Source: an uncultured Oscillospiraceae bacterium
Lineage (GTDB): Bacteria; Bacillota; Clostridia; Oscillospirales; Oscillospiraceae
Direction: 5' to 3'
DNA length: 64,000 nucleotides
NCBI GenBank assembly: GCA_934591815.1
Contig: CAKTPV010000006.1
Location: forward strand, 43,204 to 107,203
Shown here: positions 29,193 to 38,837 of the stretch, in pieces
Layout: the number at the start of each line of letters is the position of its first letter
How positions within the stretch are numbered: the first letter of the stretch is position 1
Program-made: the position numbers and the translations under genes
Notes under the pieces: generated by a model
Seen by the model: the letters and a program-made list of their open reading frames with translations, nothing else
The model's database searches: none
What the model was told of the DNA's origin: nothing

Positions 29193-30542
29193 TCATCTTC
29201 TGTTGTGGGGGTACCAGATCTTCTGCTGCTCCGCCGCACGGATCAGCTCCTCCCGGAAGTCGGGATGGGCGATGGAGATCAGCTTCTCCGCACGCTCCCA
29301 TACGCTCAGACCCTTGAGACAGACGCAGCCGTATTCCGTCACCACATACATGGTGTTCACACGGGTATCCGTTACCACGGAGCCGGGCTGGAGCGTGGGA
29401 CGGATGCGGGACTTCATGGAGCCATCCTTATCCTTGAAGGTGGAGGACAGGCAGATGAAGCTCTTGCCGCCCTTGGACAGATACGCACCCAGTACAAAGT
29501 CCTGCTGACCGCCGGCGCCGCTGATCTGCTTGATGCCGGCCGTCTCGCCGTTGACCTGCCCATACAGATCCACGTCCACGGCGTTGTTGATGGAAACAAA
29601 GTTGTCGATGGACGCGATGGTACGGATATCGTTGGTGTAACTGATAGGCGCTGCCATACAAGCGGGGTTGTCGTCCAGATAGTCGTAGAGCTTCTGGGTA
29701 CCGGCGGCGAAGGCAAAGACCTGACGGCCCCGGTCGATGTTCTTCCGGGCGCAGGTGACCTTCCCCGCCATGGCCAGATCCACATAGGCGTCCACGTACA
29801 TCTCCGTATGCACGCCCAGATCCTTCAGATCGGACTCACAGAGCATAGCGCCCACGGTGTTGGGCATACCGCCGATGCCCAACTGGAGGCAGGCGCCGTC
29901 GGGGATCTGCTCCACGATGAGCTTCGCCACCGCCCTATCCACCTCCGTGGCTGCGCCGGAGGGCAGGATGCCCATGGGGTCGTTGCGGCCCTCCACCACC
30001 ATATCCACCTCGCTGATGTGAATGCAGTTGTCGAAGCCGCCCAGACAGCGGGGCATATTCTCGTTGACCTCCACGATGACCACCTTGGACATCTGACACA
30101 CCGCCTTCAGGTGGGACGCGGACAGGCCGAAGCTGAAATAGCCGTGCTTATCCATGGGTGCGACCTGGAACATGGCCACATCCGGCGGTGTGATATGGTC
30201 GTAGTAGTAGCGGGGCAGCTCGGAATAGCGCATCGGCTCGTGGAAGCACGCGCCGCTGGCGATATGGTGGCGCTCCACGCCGCTCATGTGGTGGGAGTTA
30301 TAGATAATATGATGCACCGGATCCTCAATGTCGAAGATCGCCGGCTTCCACAGGCTGATGCCGCCTCGGACCTTCACATCCTCCAGTTCCGGTGCGCGGC
30401 GAGCCAACGCCTCGTCCAGCACGCGGGGGTGGATGGCACAAAATCCGTAGTCCACCCAGTCGCCGGACTTGATGATCTTGACCGCCTCATCCGCGGTGGT
30501 CAGCTTCTGACGATACATTTCCTGATAATCTGCAAATGGCAT
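29193..30542 (-). CDS. but: Butyryl-CoA:acetate CoA-transferase-like protein
   Basis: 449 residues, acetyl-CoA hydrolase/transferase family. In butyrate-forming clostridia this enzyme moves CoA from butyryl-CoA to acetate, releasing butyrate. The N-terminus ([23 protein letters not shown]) and the catalytic Glu in [25 protein letters not shown] are typical. The length matches known But proteins. Start is ATG 30542, GAGGT at 8 nt; a TTG 33 nt upstream lacks a ribosome site. It is monocistronic. A 4-hydroxybutyrate CoA-transferase cannot be excluded without alignment. Confidence 0.85.
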   Translation of the reverse strand: MPFADYQEMYRQKLTTADEAVKIIKSGDWVDYGFCAIHPRVLDEALARRAPELEDVKVRGGISLWKPAIFDIEDPVHHIIYNSHHMSGVERHHIASGACFHEPMRYSELPRYYYDHITPPDVAMFQVAPMDKHGYFSFGLSASHLKAVCQMSKVVIVEVNENMPRCLGGFDNCIHISEVDMVVEGRNDPMGILPSGAATEVDRAVAKLIVEQIPDGACLQLGIGGMPNTVGAMLCESDLKDLGVHTEMYVDAYVDLAMAGKVTCARKNIDRGRQVFAFAAGTQKLYDYLDDNPACMAAPISYTNDIRTIASIDNFVSINNAVDVDLYGQVNGETAGIKQISGAGGQQDFVLGAYLSKGGKSFICLSSTFKDKDGSMKSRIRPTLQPGSVVTDTRVNTMYVVTEYGCVCLKGLSVWERAEKLISIAHPDFREELIRAAEQQKIWYPHNRR

Positions 30543-30578
30543 AGTGCAGTACCTCACTTTCCCTTTGATTTCCAATTG

Positions 30579-30584
30579 TTAATT
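30579..30584 (-). promoter_or_regulatory. Extended -10 promoter of the CoA-transferase gene
   Basis: TAAAAT preceded by TGG (extended -10) on the minus strand, about 37 nt before the ATG. No convincing -35 is present. Position accuracy is a few bases. Confidence 0.45.
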
Positions 30585-30672
30585 TTACCACAAAGAGGCA
30601 AAAAGTGAAATTGACGAATCTTCCAATTATCACCTCCCAGGATTGTGCAGAAAACAACGAAGGTGACGCAAA

Positions 30673-30704
30673 AAAGCAACGGTGCTGTGCAGCACCGTTG
30701 CTTT
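30673..30704 (-). terminator. Terminator of the scpA-to-ispH/rpsA operon
   Basis: A perfect 14-bp stem (AAAGCAACGGTGCT) with a 4-nt loop followed by a T-run on the minus strand. It ends the long operon. Confidence 0.9.
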
Positions 30705-30725
30705 CATCATTTTTCAGACAGGAGA

Positions 30726-32675
30726 TTACTCGTCGTCGCCCTCGTCCTCAGCGGAGGGAGCCAGCAGCGCACGGATGGACAGGGAGATCTTCTGCTTCTC
30801 CTCGTCGATGGCCGTGATCTTGGCGTCCACGATGTCGCCCTCGGCCAGCACGTCGCCGGGCTTCTCAATGCGGCGATCCGCGATCTGGGAGATGTGGATC
30901 AGACCGTCCACGCCGGGCACGACCTCAGCGAAAGCGCCGAAGGTCATCAGCTTGACGATGCGGACACTGGCCACGTCGCCCACATGGTAGGTCTCCATGA
31001 ACTTATCCCAGGGATTGCAGGAGCGATCCTTCACGCCCAGAGAGATCTTGCGCTTCTCGGGATCGAAGGAGATGACATACACATCCAGCGTGTCGCCCAC
31101 GGAAACCACCTCAGCGGGGTTCTTGATGCGGGACCAGGACAGCTCGGAGATATGTACCATACCGTCCACGCCGCCGATGTCCACGAACACACCGTAGGAG
31201 GTCATGGACTTGACCGTACCGGTGTAGTGCTTGCCGACCTCGATGTTCTCCCAGATCTCAGCCTGTGCAGCCTGACGGGCCTCGTAGGTCACGGCCTTGA
31301 TGGAGCCGACCACACGGCGGCGGGCACGGTTGACCTCGGTGATGCGCAGGGAGACGGTCTGGCCGATCATGGCGCTCAGCTCAGCGCCGCGGGGCTGACC
31401 GGACTGGGAAGCGGGCACAAACACGCGCACGCCCTTGACGTTGACGACGATGCCGCCCTTGTTCTCCTCGGTGACCTTGCCCTCCAGAGTGGTCTTCTCC
31501 TCGCGGGCCTTCTCGATGTCCTCCCAGACCTTGACAGCGTCCAGACGCTTCTTGGACAGCATGGCATAGCCCTCCACGTCGTTGACGCGGATGATGTAGG
31601 TCTCGATCTCGTCGCCGACCTTCACCACATCCTCAGGCTTCACGTTGGGATCGGCGGACAGCTCGTTGATGGAAATATAACCTGCCTGCTTGCAGCCCAG
31701 ATCGACCTGTACCTCGGTGGGGCCAACGGCAGTCACGATACCGGTTACCTTCTCTCCTGTATTCAAAGTCTTAAAAGATTTTTCCAGCATTTCCTCGAAG
31801 CTCTCTTCGGTAGCTTCCATGTTCTTGATCTCGTCGCTCATTCTTGCATATACCTCCTTAATGATGCCCGCAGGCGTGGACGCGCCGGCTGTAAGCCCCG
31901 CCACAGAACATCCGTTAAGAAAGTCACCCTTGAGCTCATTCACCCGTTCGACCTGATAGACGACGGGGCATCTCGCGCTGCAAATCTCCGTTAAATGTTT
32001 GGTGTTGGCACTCTTACGATCTCCGACCACGACCATCACGTCCGACATAGCGGCAATTTCCGCCGCTTCCGACTGACGCTTATGCGTAGCATCACATATT
32101 GTATCAGAGATTTTCACATTTGTACACTGTTTTTTTAAAATTTTTACGCAGTCTTCCCAGAGAGTGCGGATATAGGTGGTCTGCGCCGCCGCCATCAGGG
32201 GCATCGTGCGCCGCGCAGGGTCCTCCGCCAGCCACGCTTTCAGCGCCGCCGGGCCGTCCACAATGACGGAATCCGTCGACCAGCTGGCCGCGCCCAGCAC
32301 CTCCGGATGGTGCTGCTCGCCGATGATGAGAGGGGTTCGGCCCTCCTCTCCGGCGCCTGCCACCAGCCGCTGGATACGCCGCACATTGGGGCAGGTGGCA
32401 TCCACCACGTCCGCACCTATGGCCTCCAAGTGCTGATAGACCTGCCGCGTCTCGCCGTGGGAGCGGATGATGACCGTCTCCCCCGGCCGCACCTGCGACA
32501 CATCATCCACCTGCCGGGCGCCCAGTGCCTCCAGATCCTGCACCACGTGGGCATTGTGGATGATACTGCCCAGCATCACGCAGCCTCCCTTTTCGCGGGC
32601 GGTCTGCTCCGCCAGCCTCACCGCACGCTCCACGCCGTAGCAGAATCCGGCGGACTTTGCCAAAATCACAGGCAT
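30726..32675 (-). CDS. ispH-rpsA: Fused HMBPP reductase (IspH) and ribosomal protein S1
   Basis: 649 residues. Residues 1-280 are IspH, the 4Fe-4S enzyme that makes IPP and DMAPP. It has cluster cysteines in GFCYGVERA, ATCPNVRR and LNGCSVAGLTAGASTP. Residues about 300-640 hold four S1 RNA-binding repeats (GIVTAVGPTEVQVDLG, GKVTEENKGGIVVNVKG, GTVKSMTSYGVFVDIGG, VRIVKLMTFGAFAEVVPG). This fusion is a known clostridial arrangement. The linker (EATEESFEEML) is acidic. It is the last gene of the cmk-plsC run, overlapping plsC by 10 nt. Confidence 0.95.
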   Translation of the reverse strand: MPVILAKSAGFCYGVERAVRLAEQTAREKGGCVMLGSIIHNAHVVQDLEALGARQVDDVSQVRPGETVIIRSHGETRQVYQHLEAIGADVVDATCPNVRRIQRLVAGAGEEGRTPLIIGEQHHPEVLGAASWSTDSVIVDGPAALKAWLAEDPARRTMPLMAAAQTTYIRTLWEDCVKILKKQCTNVKISDTICDATHKRQSEAAEIAAMSDVMVVVGDRKSANTKHLTEICSARCPVVYQVERVNELKGDFLNGCSVAGLTAGASTPAGIIKEVYARMSDEIKNMEATEESFEEMLEKSFKTLNTGEKVTGIVTAVGPTEVQVDLGCKQAGYISINELSADPNVKPEDVVKVGDEIETYIIRVNDVEGYAMLSKKRLDAVKVWEDIEKAREEKTTLEGKVTEENKGGIVVNVKGVRVFVPASQSGQPRGAELSAMIGQTVSLRITEVNRARRRVVGSIKAVTYEARQAAQAEIWENIEVGKHYTGTVKSMTSYGVFVDIGGVDGMVHISELSWSRIKNPAEVVSVGDTLDVYVISFDPEKRKISLGVKDRSCNPWDKFMETYHVGDVASVRIVKLMTFGAFAEVVPGVDGLIHISQIADRRIEKPGDVLAEGDIVDAKITAIDEEKQKISLSIRALLAPSAEDEGDDE

Positions 32676-33265
32676 GACACACCACCCAGCTCATAGGCGC
32701 GGCGCATGACCTCGTCCGTGTTGGCCTGATACTCCTCCGCCGTTCCCTTGCGGCCCGTATAGGAGGGGGTAAAGGGCTTGCCGAAGATGATGACCGTCTT
32801 GCGGAACAGGCGCTTGGCTGTGCCGATAAATACCGGTACCATCTTCACTCCGGCGCGGATGGCCATCATCCCGGCGCCGCTCTTGGGCGTCACCTGCCCC
32901 GGCTTTTTCACCCGCGTTCCCTCCGGGAAGATCAGCAGGTTCCAGTCATCCCGCAGGCTGGAGATGGCGGTCTTCACCGCGCCGATATCGCTGTTGCCCC
33001 GATCCACCGGGAAGACCCCCATGTTCCGCAGGAACCAGCGCACCAGCGGAATGGAGAACAGCTGCTTCTTCGCCATAATCCGCAGATTGAAGCTCTGGGG
33101 CATGGCCAGTACCAGCAGAATGGGGTCCCACGCGCTGGAGTGGTTGGCGCACAGGATCGCCGCCTCATCCTCCAGATTCTCCGCACCCCGCAGTTCCACC
33201 GGCAGGAAGAACAGCACGATGGGACGCAGGATGCGCCACGCTCTGGCATAGAACTTGTTCCTCAA
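32666..33265 (-). CDS. plsC: 1-acyl-sn-glycerol-3-phosphate acyltransferase
   Basis: 199 residues. It esterifies the sn-2 position of lysophosphatidic acid at the membrane. The HX4D box appears as NHSSAWD (about 43-49), and the FPEGTR motif at about 114 binds phosphate. It starts at TTG 33265, which overlaps the cmk stop as TTGA. The cmk-plsC-ispH/rpsA order is typical of clostridia. Confidence 0.93.
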   Translation of the reverse strand: MRNKFYARAWRILRPIVLFFLPVELRGAENLEDEAAILCANHSSAWDPILLVLAMPQSFNLRIMAKKQLFSIPLVRWFLRNMGVFPVDRGNSDIGAVKTAISSLRDDWNLLIFPEGTRVKKPGQVTPKSGAGMMAIRAGVKMVPVFIGTAKRLFRKTVIIFGKPFTPSYTGRKGTAEEYQANTDEVMRRAYELGGVSCL

Positions 33266-33948
33266 TTCGTTACACTCCCCCGTATCACGTCCAGCAGCAG
33301 TGCAAGGCTGGCGTCAAAATCCATGGAGCTGGTGTCCACCATAATGGCGTCGTCCGCCGCCCGCAGGGGCGCCGCGGCGCGGTGTGTGTCGTTGTAGTCC
33401 CGCTCCTCCATCTCCCGCAGCACCTCCTCGTAGGGCTTGGGCGTGCCGCGCTGCTGCAGCTCCAGCTCACGGCGCTTGGCCCGCACCTCCACATCGGCGT
33501 AGAGGAAGATCTTCACGTCCGCGTCGGGCAGCACCACCGTGCCGATGTCGCGGCCGTCCATAATGACACTGCACTCCCGCGCCAGAGAGCGCTGCATCTC
33601 CATCAGGAAATCCCGCACGCCCTGAATGGCAGACACGGCGGAGGCGTACATGGAGATCTCCGGCAGACGGATGTCTGCCGTCACGTCCTCCCCGTTCAGG
33701 AGCATCCGCTGCATCCCATCGTCATCGTGATCCATGCCGATGCGGATATCCGGCAGCGCGGCCAGCACCGCCGCCGTGTCCTTGGGGTCGATGCCGCGGC
33801 GCTGCACATACAGGCCGATGGTGCGGTAGATGGCGCCGGTATCCACATACAGGATGCCCAGCCGCTCCGCCGCCGCCCTTGCCAGTGTGCTCTTACCTGC
33901 GCCGGAGGGCCCGTCAATGGCCACGGCGTATTGCTTTTTATTCATCAT
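33262..33948 (-). CDS. cmk: Cytidylate kinase
   Basis: 228 residues. It phosphorylates CMP and dCMP. The P-loop GPSGAGKST (about 13-21), YVDTGAIYRTI, the DGRDIGTVVLPDA loop and RDYNDTHRAAAPL are present. Two adjacent ATGs (33948, 33945) follow GAGGATGG; either may be used. It lies 8 bp from the flavoprotein gene. Confidence 0.96.
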   Translation of the reverse strand: MMNKKQYAVAIDGPSGAGKSTLARAAAERLGILYVDTGAIYRTIGLYVQRRGIDPKDTAAVLAALPDIRIGMDHDDDGMQRMLLNGEDVTADIRLPEISMYASAVSAIQGVRDFLMEMQRSLARECSVIMDGRDIGTVVLPDADVKIFLYADVEVRAKRRELELQQRGTPKPYEEVLREMEERDYNDTHRAAAPLRAADDAIMVDTSSMDFDASLALLLDVIRGSVTN

Positions 33949-33955
33949 TCCATCC

Positions 33956-35185
33956 TCATTTCTCTGCGGCGGAAAGTCCCGCCAGATATCCCGTTGCCCA
34001 CGCGATCTGGAGGTTGAAGCCGCCGGTGTAGGCGTCCACATCCAGCACCTCGCCGGCGAAGTACAAGCCCTCCACCAGCTTGGACGCCATGGTGTTGGGT
34101 ACGACCTCCCCTACCTTTACGCCGCCGGCAGTGACAATGGCCTCCGCCACCGGGCGCGGCCCGGTGAGAGACACCGTAAAATGCTTCAGCTCCTGTACCA
34201 GACGGCGGCGCTGCTCTTTTGTCAGGCTGTTGGCCTTCTCTCCCTCGGGCAGCGCCAGACGGCGCAGCAGCACCGGCACCATGCTCCGGTGTACCAGTCC
34301 CGACAGGATGTTGGCCATGTCCCGGTTGGGGTTCTCCCCGACATCCCGCAGGATGCGGGCGTCCAGCTTCTGCTCGTCCAGCGCCGGCTTCAGGTCGATG
34401 GACAGGGTGTACTGCTCCTTATCCCAGCGGCGCAGATGGGCGCTGGCGGACAGCATCAGCGGCCCCGACACGCCGAAGTGGGTGAACAGCATCTCGCCGA
34501 ACTCCCGGAACACCGGCTTATGCTTCCCATTGTATACTGTGGCCTCCACATTCCGCAGGCTCAGTCCCTGCATGGCGGCGCAGCCGGCATCATCACTCTC
34601 CAGCGGCACCAGCGAACCCCGTGGCGGCACGATGGTGTGTCCCAGTGCCGCCGCCATGGTGTAGCCGTCGCCGGTGGAGCCGGTGCCGGGATAGGACACG
34701 CCGCCGGTAGCCAGCACCACGGCGTCCGCCGGACGATGCTGCCTGTCGGTATCCACGCCGGTGACCACGCCGTTCGCCACGATGATCTCCGCCGCCCGCT
34801 CCCGGAGGAGGCGAACGTGCAGCCGCCGCAGCTCCCGCTCCAGCGCACCGGAGATGTCGAAGGAACGGTCAGACACCGGGAACACGCGATTTCCCCGCTC
34901 CACCTTCAGCGGCACGCCCAGCGCCTCGAAAAACGCCATGGTGTCCTGCGGTGTAAAGCGGGTCAGGGCGCTGTACAGGAACCGGCTGTTGCCGGGGATA
35001 TTGGCCATCAGCGTCTCCTGATCGCAGTCATTGGTCACGTTGCACCGGCCCTTGCCGGTGATATTCAGTTTTTTGCCCAACCGCTCGTTGGGCTCCAGCA
35101 GCGTCACACCTGCGCCCTGCCGGGCGGCGGTGATGGCCGCCATCATACCGGCGGCTCCCCCGCCGATCACTATGATCTCACTCAT
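33956..35185 (-). CDS. HI0933/YhiN family flavoprotein (NAD(P)/FAD-dependent oxidoreductase)
   Basis: 409 residues. The N-terminal FAD-binding loop GGGAAGMMAAITAA is followed by the family signature KKLNITGKGRCNVTN (about 38-52), VLATGGVSYPGTGSTGDGY and the C-terminal GGFNLQIAWATGYLAG. The physiological substrate is unknown for the family. It is coupled to the RpiR regulator by an 8-nt overlap and precedes cmk. Confidence 0.9.
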   Translation of the reverse strand: MSEIIVIGGGAAGMMAAITAARQGAGVTLLEPNERLGKKLNITGKGRCNVTNDCDQETLMANIPGNSRFLYSALTRFTPQDTMAFFEALGVPLKVERGNRVFPVSDRSFDISGALERELRRLHVRLLRERAAEIIVANGVVTGVDTDRQHRPADAVVLATGGVSYPGTGSTGDGYTMAAALGHTIVPPRGSLVPLESDDAGCAAMQGLSLRNVEATVYNGKHKPVFREFGEMLFTHFGVSGPLMLSASAHLRRWDKEQYTLSIDLKPALDEQKLDARILRDVGENPNRDMANILSGLVHRSMVPVLLRRLALPEGEKANSLTKEQRRRLVQELKHFTVSLTGPRPVAEAIVTAGGVKVGEVVPNTMASKLVEGLYFAGEVLDVDAYTGGFNLQIAWATGYLAGLSAAEK

Positions 35186-36050
35186 CGTCCTCTTTCCCGA
35201 AGATGCTGTACTTCGACCACACCTGTTCCATATCCGCCAGCGTGGCGGACAGCTCGTCTCTGCGCTGGCGGCCCACGGCCAGGATCAGCGCGTTCAGCAG
35301 ACTCAGCGGCGCCGCCATGGAGTCCACAAAGGAGATCATGTCGCTGGGCGCCAGCAGCGACAGCGACGCCATCTGATACATGGGCGACATGGGGCTGTCC
35401 GTGATGGCGATAACATCCGCCTGCCGGGAGCAGGCAAACTGCACCGCGTGGATCGCCATTTTGGAGTAGCGCGGAAAGCAGATGCTCAGCAGCACGTCCC
35501 CCGGCCCGATGTGTACCAGCTGCTCGTAGATCTCACCGGCGGCGCTGCTCTGCACCAGCGTCACATTCTCAAAGATCAGGTGCATATAAAAGTTGAGGTA
35601 GCCCGCCAGAAAGAAGGAGGAGCGGACGCCCAGAATATAGATGTGCTTGGCGTGGAGCAGCTTGTCCACCACCTGCTCAAAAATATCTCTGTCCAGCTCC
35701 TCGATGATGTCGTGGATGCTGTTCATATCCCGCTGCATCACGCTGCCCAAAATATCCCCGCCGCTGATCTGGTCGCGGGACACCTGAATGCGCTGGATGG
35801 ATGTGAGCTTGCCGCGGATCAGTTCCTGCAAGGCCTTCTGCATATCCGGATACCCGGCATAGCCCAGTTCCGCCGCAAAGCGCACCACCGTGGACTCGCT
35901 GACCTGCGCCGTCTGTCCCAGCTTACTGGCGGTCATGAACGCCGCCTTGTCATAATTTTCCAGAATATATTGGGCGATACGCTTCTGCCCCTTGGAGAAC
36001 GTATCCATCCCGCTGCGGATGGTCTGCAAAACGCTCTTATTCGCACTCAC
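35178..36050 (-). CDS. MurR/RpiR family transcriptional regulator
   Basis: 290 residues. The N-terminal helix-turn-helix (about 20-75, SKLGQTAQVSESTVVRFAAELGYAG) is followed by a SIS domain (about 120-260, KHIYILGVRSSFFLAG, DVLLSICFPRYSKM) that binds phosphosugars. It usually controls nearby sugar-use genes, but none lie here; the neighbours are rluB and a flavoprotein, so the target is unknown. It overlaps rluB by 14 nt. Confidence 0.92.
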   Translation of the reverse strand: MSANKSVLQTIRSGMDTFSKGQKRIAQYILENYDKAAFMTASKLGQTAQVSESTVVRFAAELGYAGYPDMQKALQELIRGKLTSIQRIQVSRDQISGGDILGSVMQRDMNSIHDIIEELDRDIFEQVVDKLLHAKHIYILGVRSSFFLAGYLNFYMHLIFENVTLVQSSAAGEIYEQLVHIGPGDVLLSICFPRYSKMAIHAVQFACSRQADVIAITDSPMSPMYQMASLSLLAPSDMISFVDSMAAPLSLLNALILAVGRQRRDELSATLADMEQVWSKYSIFGKEDDE

Positions 36051-36762
36051 GCATCTCGCCTCCCTTGAGTCCTTGTAATTCTTTGTCTGTCAAGTATCTC
36101 CACTTGCCAGCAGGCAGGTCACCCAGCAGCAGGGAATCCTCCTGTATACGCTGCAATCTGACCACGTGCAGCCCGATCTGGCCGCACATCCGGCGCACCT
36201 GCCGGTTCTTCCCCTGATGGATGGTCACCCGCAGCACGGCTTGTCCCTCATGACGGCTGACCTCCGCCGCCTGCGCCGGCGCGATGGGCTCGCCATCCAG
36301 CTGCGTGATGGCCATGAGGCGCTCCGCCGCGCCCCGGATATCGCCCCGCACCGTTACCAGATAGACCTTGTCCACCTGATGGCGGGGGTGCAGCAGCCGC
36401 TGGGCCAGCTCACCGTCGTTGGTAAACAGCAGCAGCCCCTCGGAGTCCCGGTCCAGCCGTCCCACCGGGTACACCCGTACCCCGCAGTCCGCCACCAGCT
36501 CCGCCGCCGTCCGCCGTCCGTATTCGTCGGACAGGGTGGTCACATAGCCCCGGGGCTTATTGAGCATCAGATAGACCGCCCCCGGCTTTCCCGGCAGCGG
36601 CGCACCGTCCACCGTGACGGTATCCGTCTCCAGGTCGGCACGGTCACCCAGCGACGCCACTGCGCCGTTGACGCAGACACGTCCTGCGGCGATCCACTCC
36701 TCCGCCGTCCGGCGGGCGCACAGGCCGGCCGACGCTATCAATTTTTGCAGCCGCTCCTTCAT
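36037..36762 (-). CDS. rluB: rRNA pseudouridine synthase RluB-type
   Basis: 241 residues. It has an N-terminal S4 RNA-binding domain (about 3-60, RLQKLIASAGLCARRTAEEWI), then a TruA-like catalytic domain with GRLDRDSEGLLLFTNDG (catalytic Asp, about 105). The C-terminal GKNRQVRRM motif identifies the RsuA/RluB/E/F group; the exact target nucleotide is a family inference. The start is ATG 36762, GGGAGGTGG upstream. Confidence 0.92.
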   Translation of the reverse strand: MKERLQKLIASAGLCARRTAEEWIAAGRVCVNGAVASLGDRADLETDTVTVDGAPLPGKPGAVYLMLNKPRGYVTTLSDEYGRRTAAELVADCGVRVYPVGRLDRDSEGLLLFTNDGELAQRLLHPRHQVDKVYLVTVRGDIRGAAERLMAITQLDGEPIAPAQAAEVSRHEGQAVLRVTIHQGKNRQVRRMCGQIGLHVVRLQRIQEDSLLLGDLPAGKWRYLTDKELQGLKGGEMRECE

Positions 36763-37631
36763 GCGTCTCCACCTCCCTGCCGTATTGCTCCGTTCCACAC
36801 CGCCGCCGCTGCGCGGCACAACCGTTCCAGCACCCGCTGCGCAGCCATCCGCGGCGCCGTCAGCCGGAACCCGTATTCGTACAGTGCCGCGTGGTCGGCC
36901 CAGTCATCGCCGTCCCGCAGCGTGACAACGATCAGGCGGCAGCCGTTCCGCTCCGCACAGGACACCAGCGTCCGGCCCGCCGCCTGCGTATAGCCCGTTT
37001 TCAGGCCGACACACCCCTCCACCTGCCGCAGCAGGCGGTTGTGGTTCTCCATGGTGCGCTGGCCGATGGTCACACGGCGGCTGGAGCAGAGCCGCCGGAA
37101 CATGGGATCGTCCATAGCCGCGGCAGCCAGCGCCGCCATATCCCGGGCCGTGGAATAGTGTCCCTCGGCGTCCAGTCCGTTGGGATTGGCAAAGCTCGTA
37201 TGCGCCATGCCCAGTGCCGCCGCCTTCTCGTTCATCAGCGCCACAAAGGGCGCCAATCCCCCGGCGCACTCCGTCAGTGCCAGCGCCGCATCGTTGCCGG
37301 AGCACAGCAGCAGGCCGTACAGCAGTTCCTCCACCCGTACCGTCTCGCCGGGCTTGAGGTACATGGATGAGCCCTCCGCCATGTGCGCCTGCGTCACGGT
37401 GATGGTATCATCCGGACTTGCCTGCTCCAGTACCACCAGTGCCGTCATGATTTTTGTCGTGCTGGCGATCAGCATCCGCTCGCCGCTGTTTTTTTCGTAG
37501 AGCACCTGCCCCGTGTCCGCGTCCAGCAGGACAGCAGCCGTGGCGGAGACCTCCACAGCCTCCGCCACAGCCGGTACGATACACAGGAGCAGGCACAGGC
37601 GCAGCAGCGCCCGCAGCACCTTGGCTGACAT
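36759..37631 (-). CDS. D-alanyl-D-alanine carboxypeptidase (DacF/PBP5-like)
   Basis: 290 residues with a signal peptide (about 1-26). It trims peptidoglycan stem peptides outside the membrane. Active-site boxes are STTK (catalytic Ser), SGND and KTG. The C-terminal beta-rich domain of PBP5 seems absent or short, which resembles DacF-type sporulation enzymes. It overlaps rluB by 4 nt and follows the sporulation gene gerW. Confidence 0.92.
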   Translation of the reverse strand: MSAKVLRALLRLCLLLCIVPAVAEAVEVSATAAVLLDADTGQVLYEKNSGERMLIASTTKIMTALVVLEQASPDDTITVTQAHMAEGSSMYLKPGETVRVEELLYGLLLCSGNDAALALTECAGGLAPFVALMNEKAAALGMAHTSFANPNGLDAEGHYSTARDMAALAAAAMDDPMFRRLCSSRRVTIGQRTMENHNRLLRQVEGCVGLKTGYTQAAGRTLVSCAERNGCRLIVVTLRDGDDWADHAALYEYGFRLTAPRMAAQRVLERLCRAAAAVWNGAIRQGGGDA

Positions 37632-37694
37632 AGGATCACCCCGTCTTTTTAGGATCATCTCACTATATTCAGCCGCGTGTGAAAGTATTTTCCT

Positions 37695-38087
37695 TTAGAA
37701 ATCCGCCTTTTCCCGCTTCTTGTCGATAAAGCCCTCCACGCGGTCCATGACCTGCGGCACCATCTCCACGATGCGGTCCACCGTGGTGATGGCGGGCGTA
37801 CCCACCGGCAGCATACGGGTCACGCCGTCCTTGACCACAAGGAACGCCATAGGCTCCACCCGCACACCGGCCGCCGCGCCGGCGCCCAGCTTGTCCTGCT
37901 GCTTGCCGTAATCCCCGCCGCCGCAGCCGAAGCCGAAGCTCAGGCGGGACACGGGGATCAGTGTCACGCCATCCGCCGTAACGATGGGCTCGCCCACCAC
38001 GGTGTTGGAGTCCACCATCTCACGGATCTTGCCCATAGAGGCTTCCATCATTGCGCTGATGGAGTTCTTCTTCTCGTTCATTTCCAT
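37695..38087 (-). CDS. ytfJ: GerW (YtfJ) family sporulation protein
   Basis: 130 residues. The typical core GEPIVTADGVTLIPVSRLSFGFGCGGGDY, a Gly-rich acidic stretch with GAGAAAGVRVEPMAFLVVKDG, and a helical tail fit GerW, needed for spore germination in Bacillus. AAAGGAG precedes the ATG. It is positioned next to DUF2953, as in Bacillus. Confidence 0.92.
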   Translation of the reverse strand: MEMNEKKNSISAMMEASMGKIREMVDSNTVVGEPIVTADGVTLIPVSRLSFGFGCGGGDYGKQQDKLGAGAAAGVRVEPMAFLVVKDGVTRMLPVGTPAITTVDRIVEMVPQVMDRVEGFIDKKREKADF

Positions 38088-38111
38088 GCTGTACGCTCCT
38101 TTTCTGTTTCG

Positions 38112-38816
38112 TTATGTGGTCGCGTCCGCACCGGCGGGCGCCTGTTCTTTCGTATTTTCCGGCGGCTTCTGTTCCTTTGCCGCTTTCTTCTCCTGTGCGC
38201 TCTTTTCCTTTCGGAAGCCCTTGTACCACCGCAGCGCCGGCCCGGCGAAGGCAAAGCCGATGGCCAGCAGATCGCCGATGCGGAAGCTCAGCCCCACCTC
38301 GCCGCTGATGCGTGTTTCCGAGGCGGTGAAATCCGTCTCCAGATGGATACGGGGATCCGGCATGCGGGTCAGCCGCTCCATCTCCGGCATCACCGTCCAC
38401 ATGGCGGTGTTGGCCCAGCCGTAAAGCTCCGCCACCTGCGCGGGATCGTCGCCGCCGAAGCACACGGACAGGCGCATGGGATCGATGCGCAGACGCTGCC
38501 GGGTCCTCCGCAATCCCCGCTTCAGGGACTCCCACAATGCGGGCAGGGCGCTGCGTATATCGTGGAAGGTCAGGCCGAGGGATTTCTTTTTCTCGCCGTC
38601 CTCCGGCGTTTTTTCTTTTTTCTTCTTTGGCGCCTTCTCCTTTTTCGGCTTATCCGGTTTTTTCTTCTCCGGTTCAGGCACCAATTGCAGCCGAATGGGA
38701 CCCGCTATGGCCGTGACGCGCAGCTCCTCGCCAAATTGAAGGCGCACGCCCACCCGCAGGAGGAGCAGCACAAGTATCAACAGCAGCAGGATGCCCAATA
38801 TCCACAGTGCGACCAA
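38112..38816 (-). CDS. DUF2953 domain membrane protein
   Basis: 234 residues. A single N-terminal membrane helix (about 3-22), a lysine-rich cytoplasmic stretch (about 50-80), and a beta-rich DUF2953 core. It starts at TTG 38816. DUF2953 is paired with gerW/ytfJ in Bacillus, where it is regarded as a sporulation-linked membrane protein. Its C-terminus carries a long Lys/Glu/Ala tail. Confidence 0.8.
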   Translation of the reverse strand: MVALWILGILLLLILVLLLLRVGVRLQFGEELRVTAIAGPIRLQLVPEPEKKKPDKPKKEKAPKKKKEKTPEDGEKKKSLGLTFHDIRSALPALWESLKRGLRRTRQRLRIDPMRLSVCFGGDDPAQVAELYGWANTAMWTVMPEMERLTRMPDPRIHLETDFTASETRISGEVGLSFRIGDLLAIGFAFAGPALRWYKGFRKEKSAQEKKAAKEQKPPENTKEQAPAGADATT

Positions 38817-38837
38817 CAGGGTCCCCCCTCTCTCTTT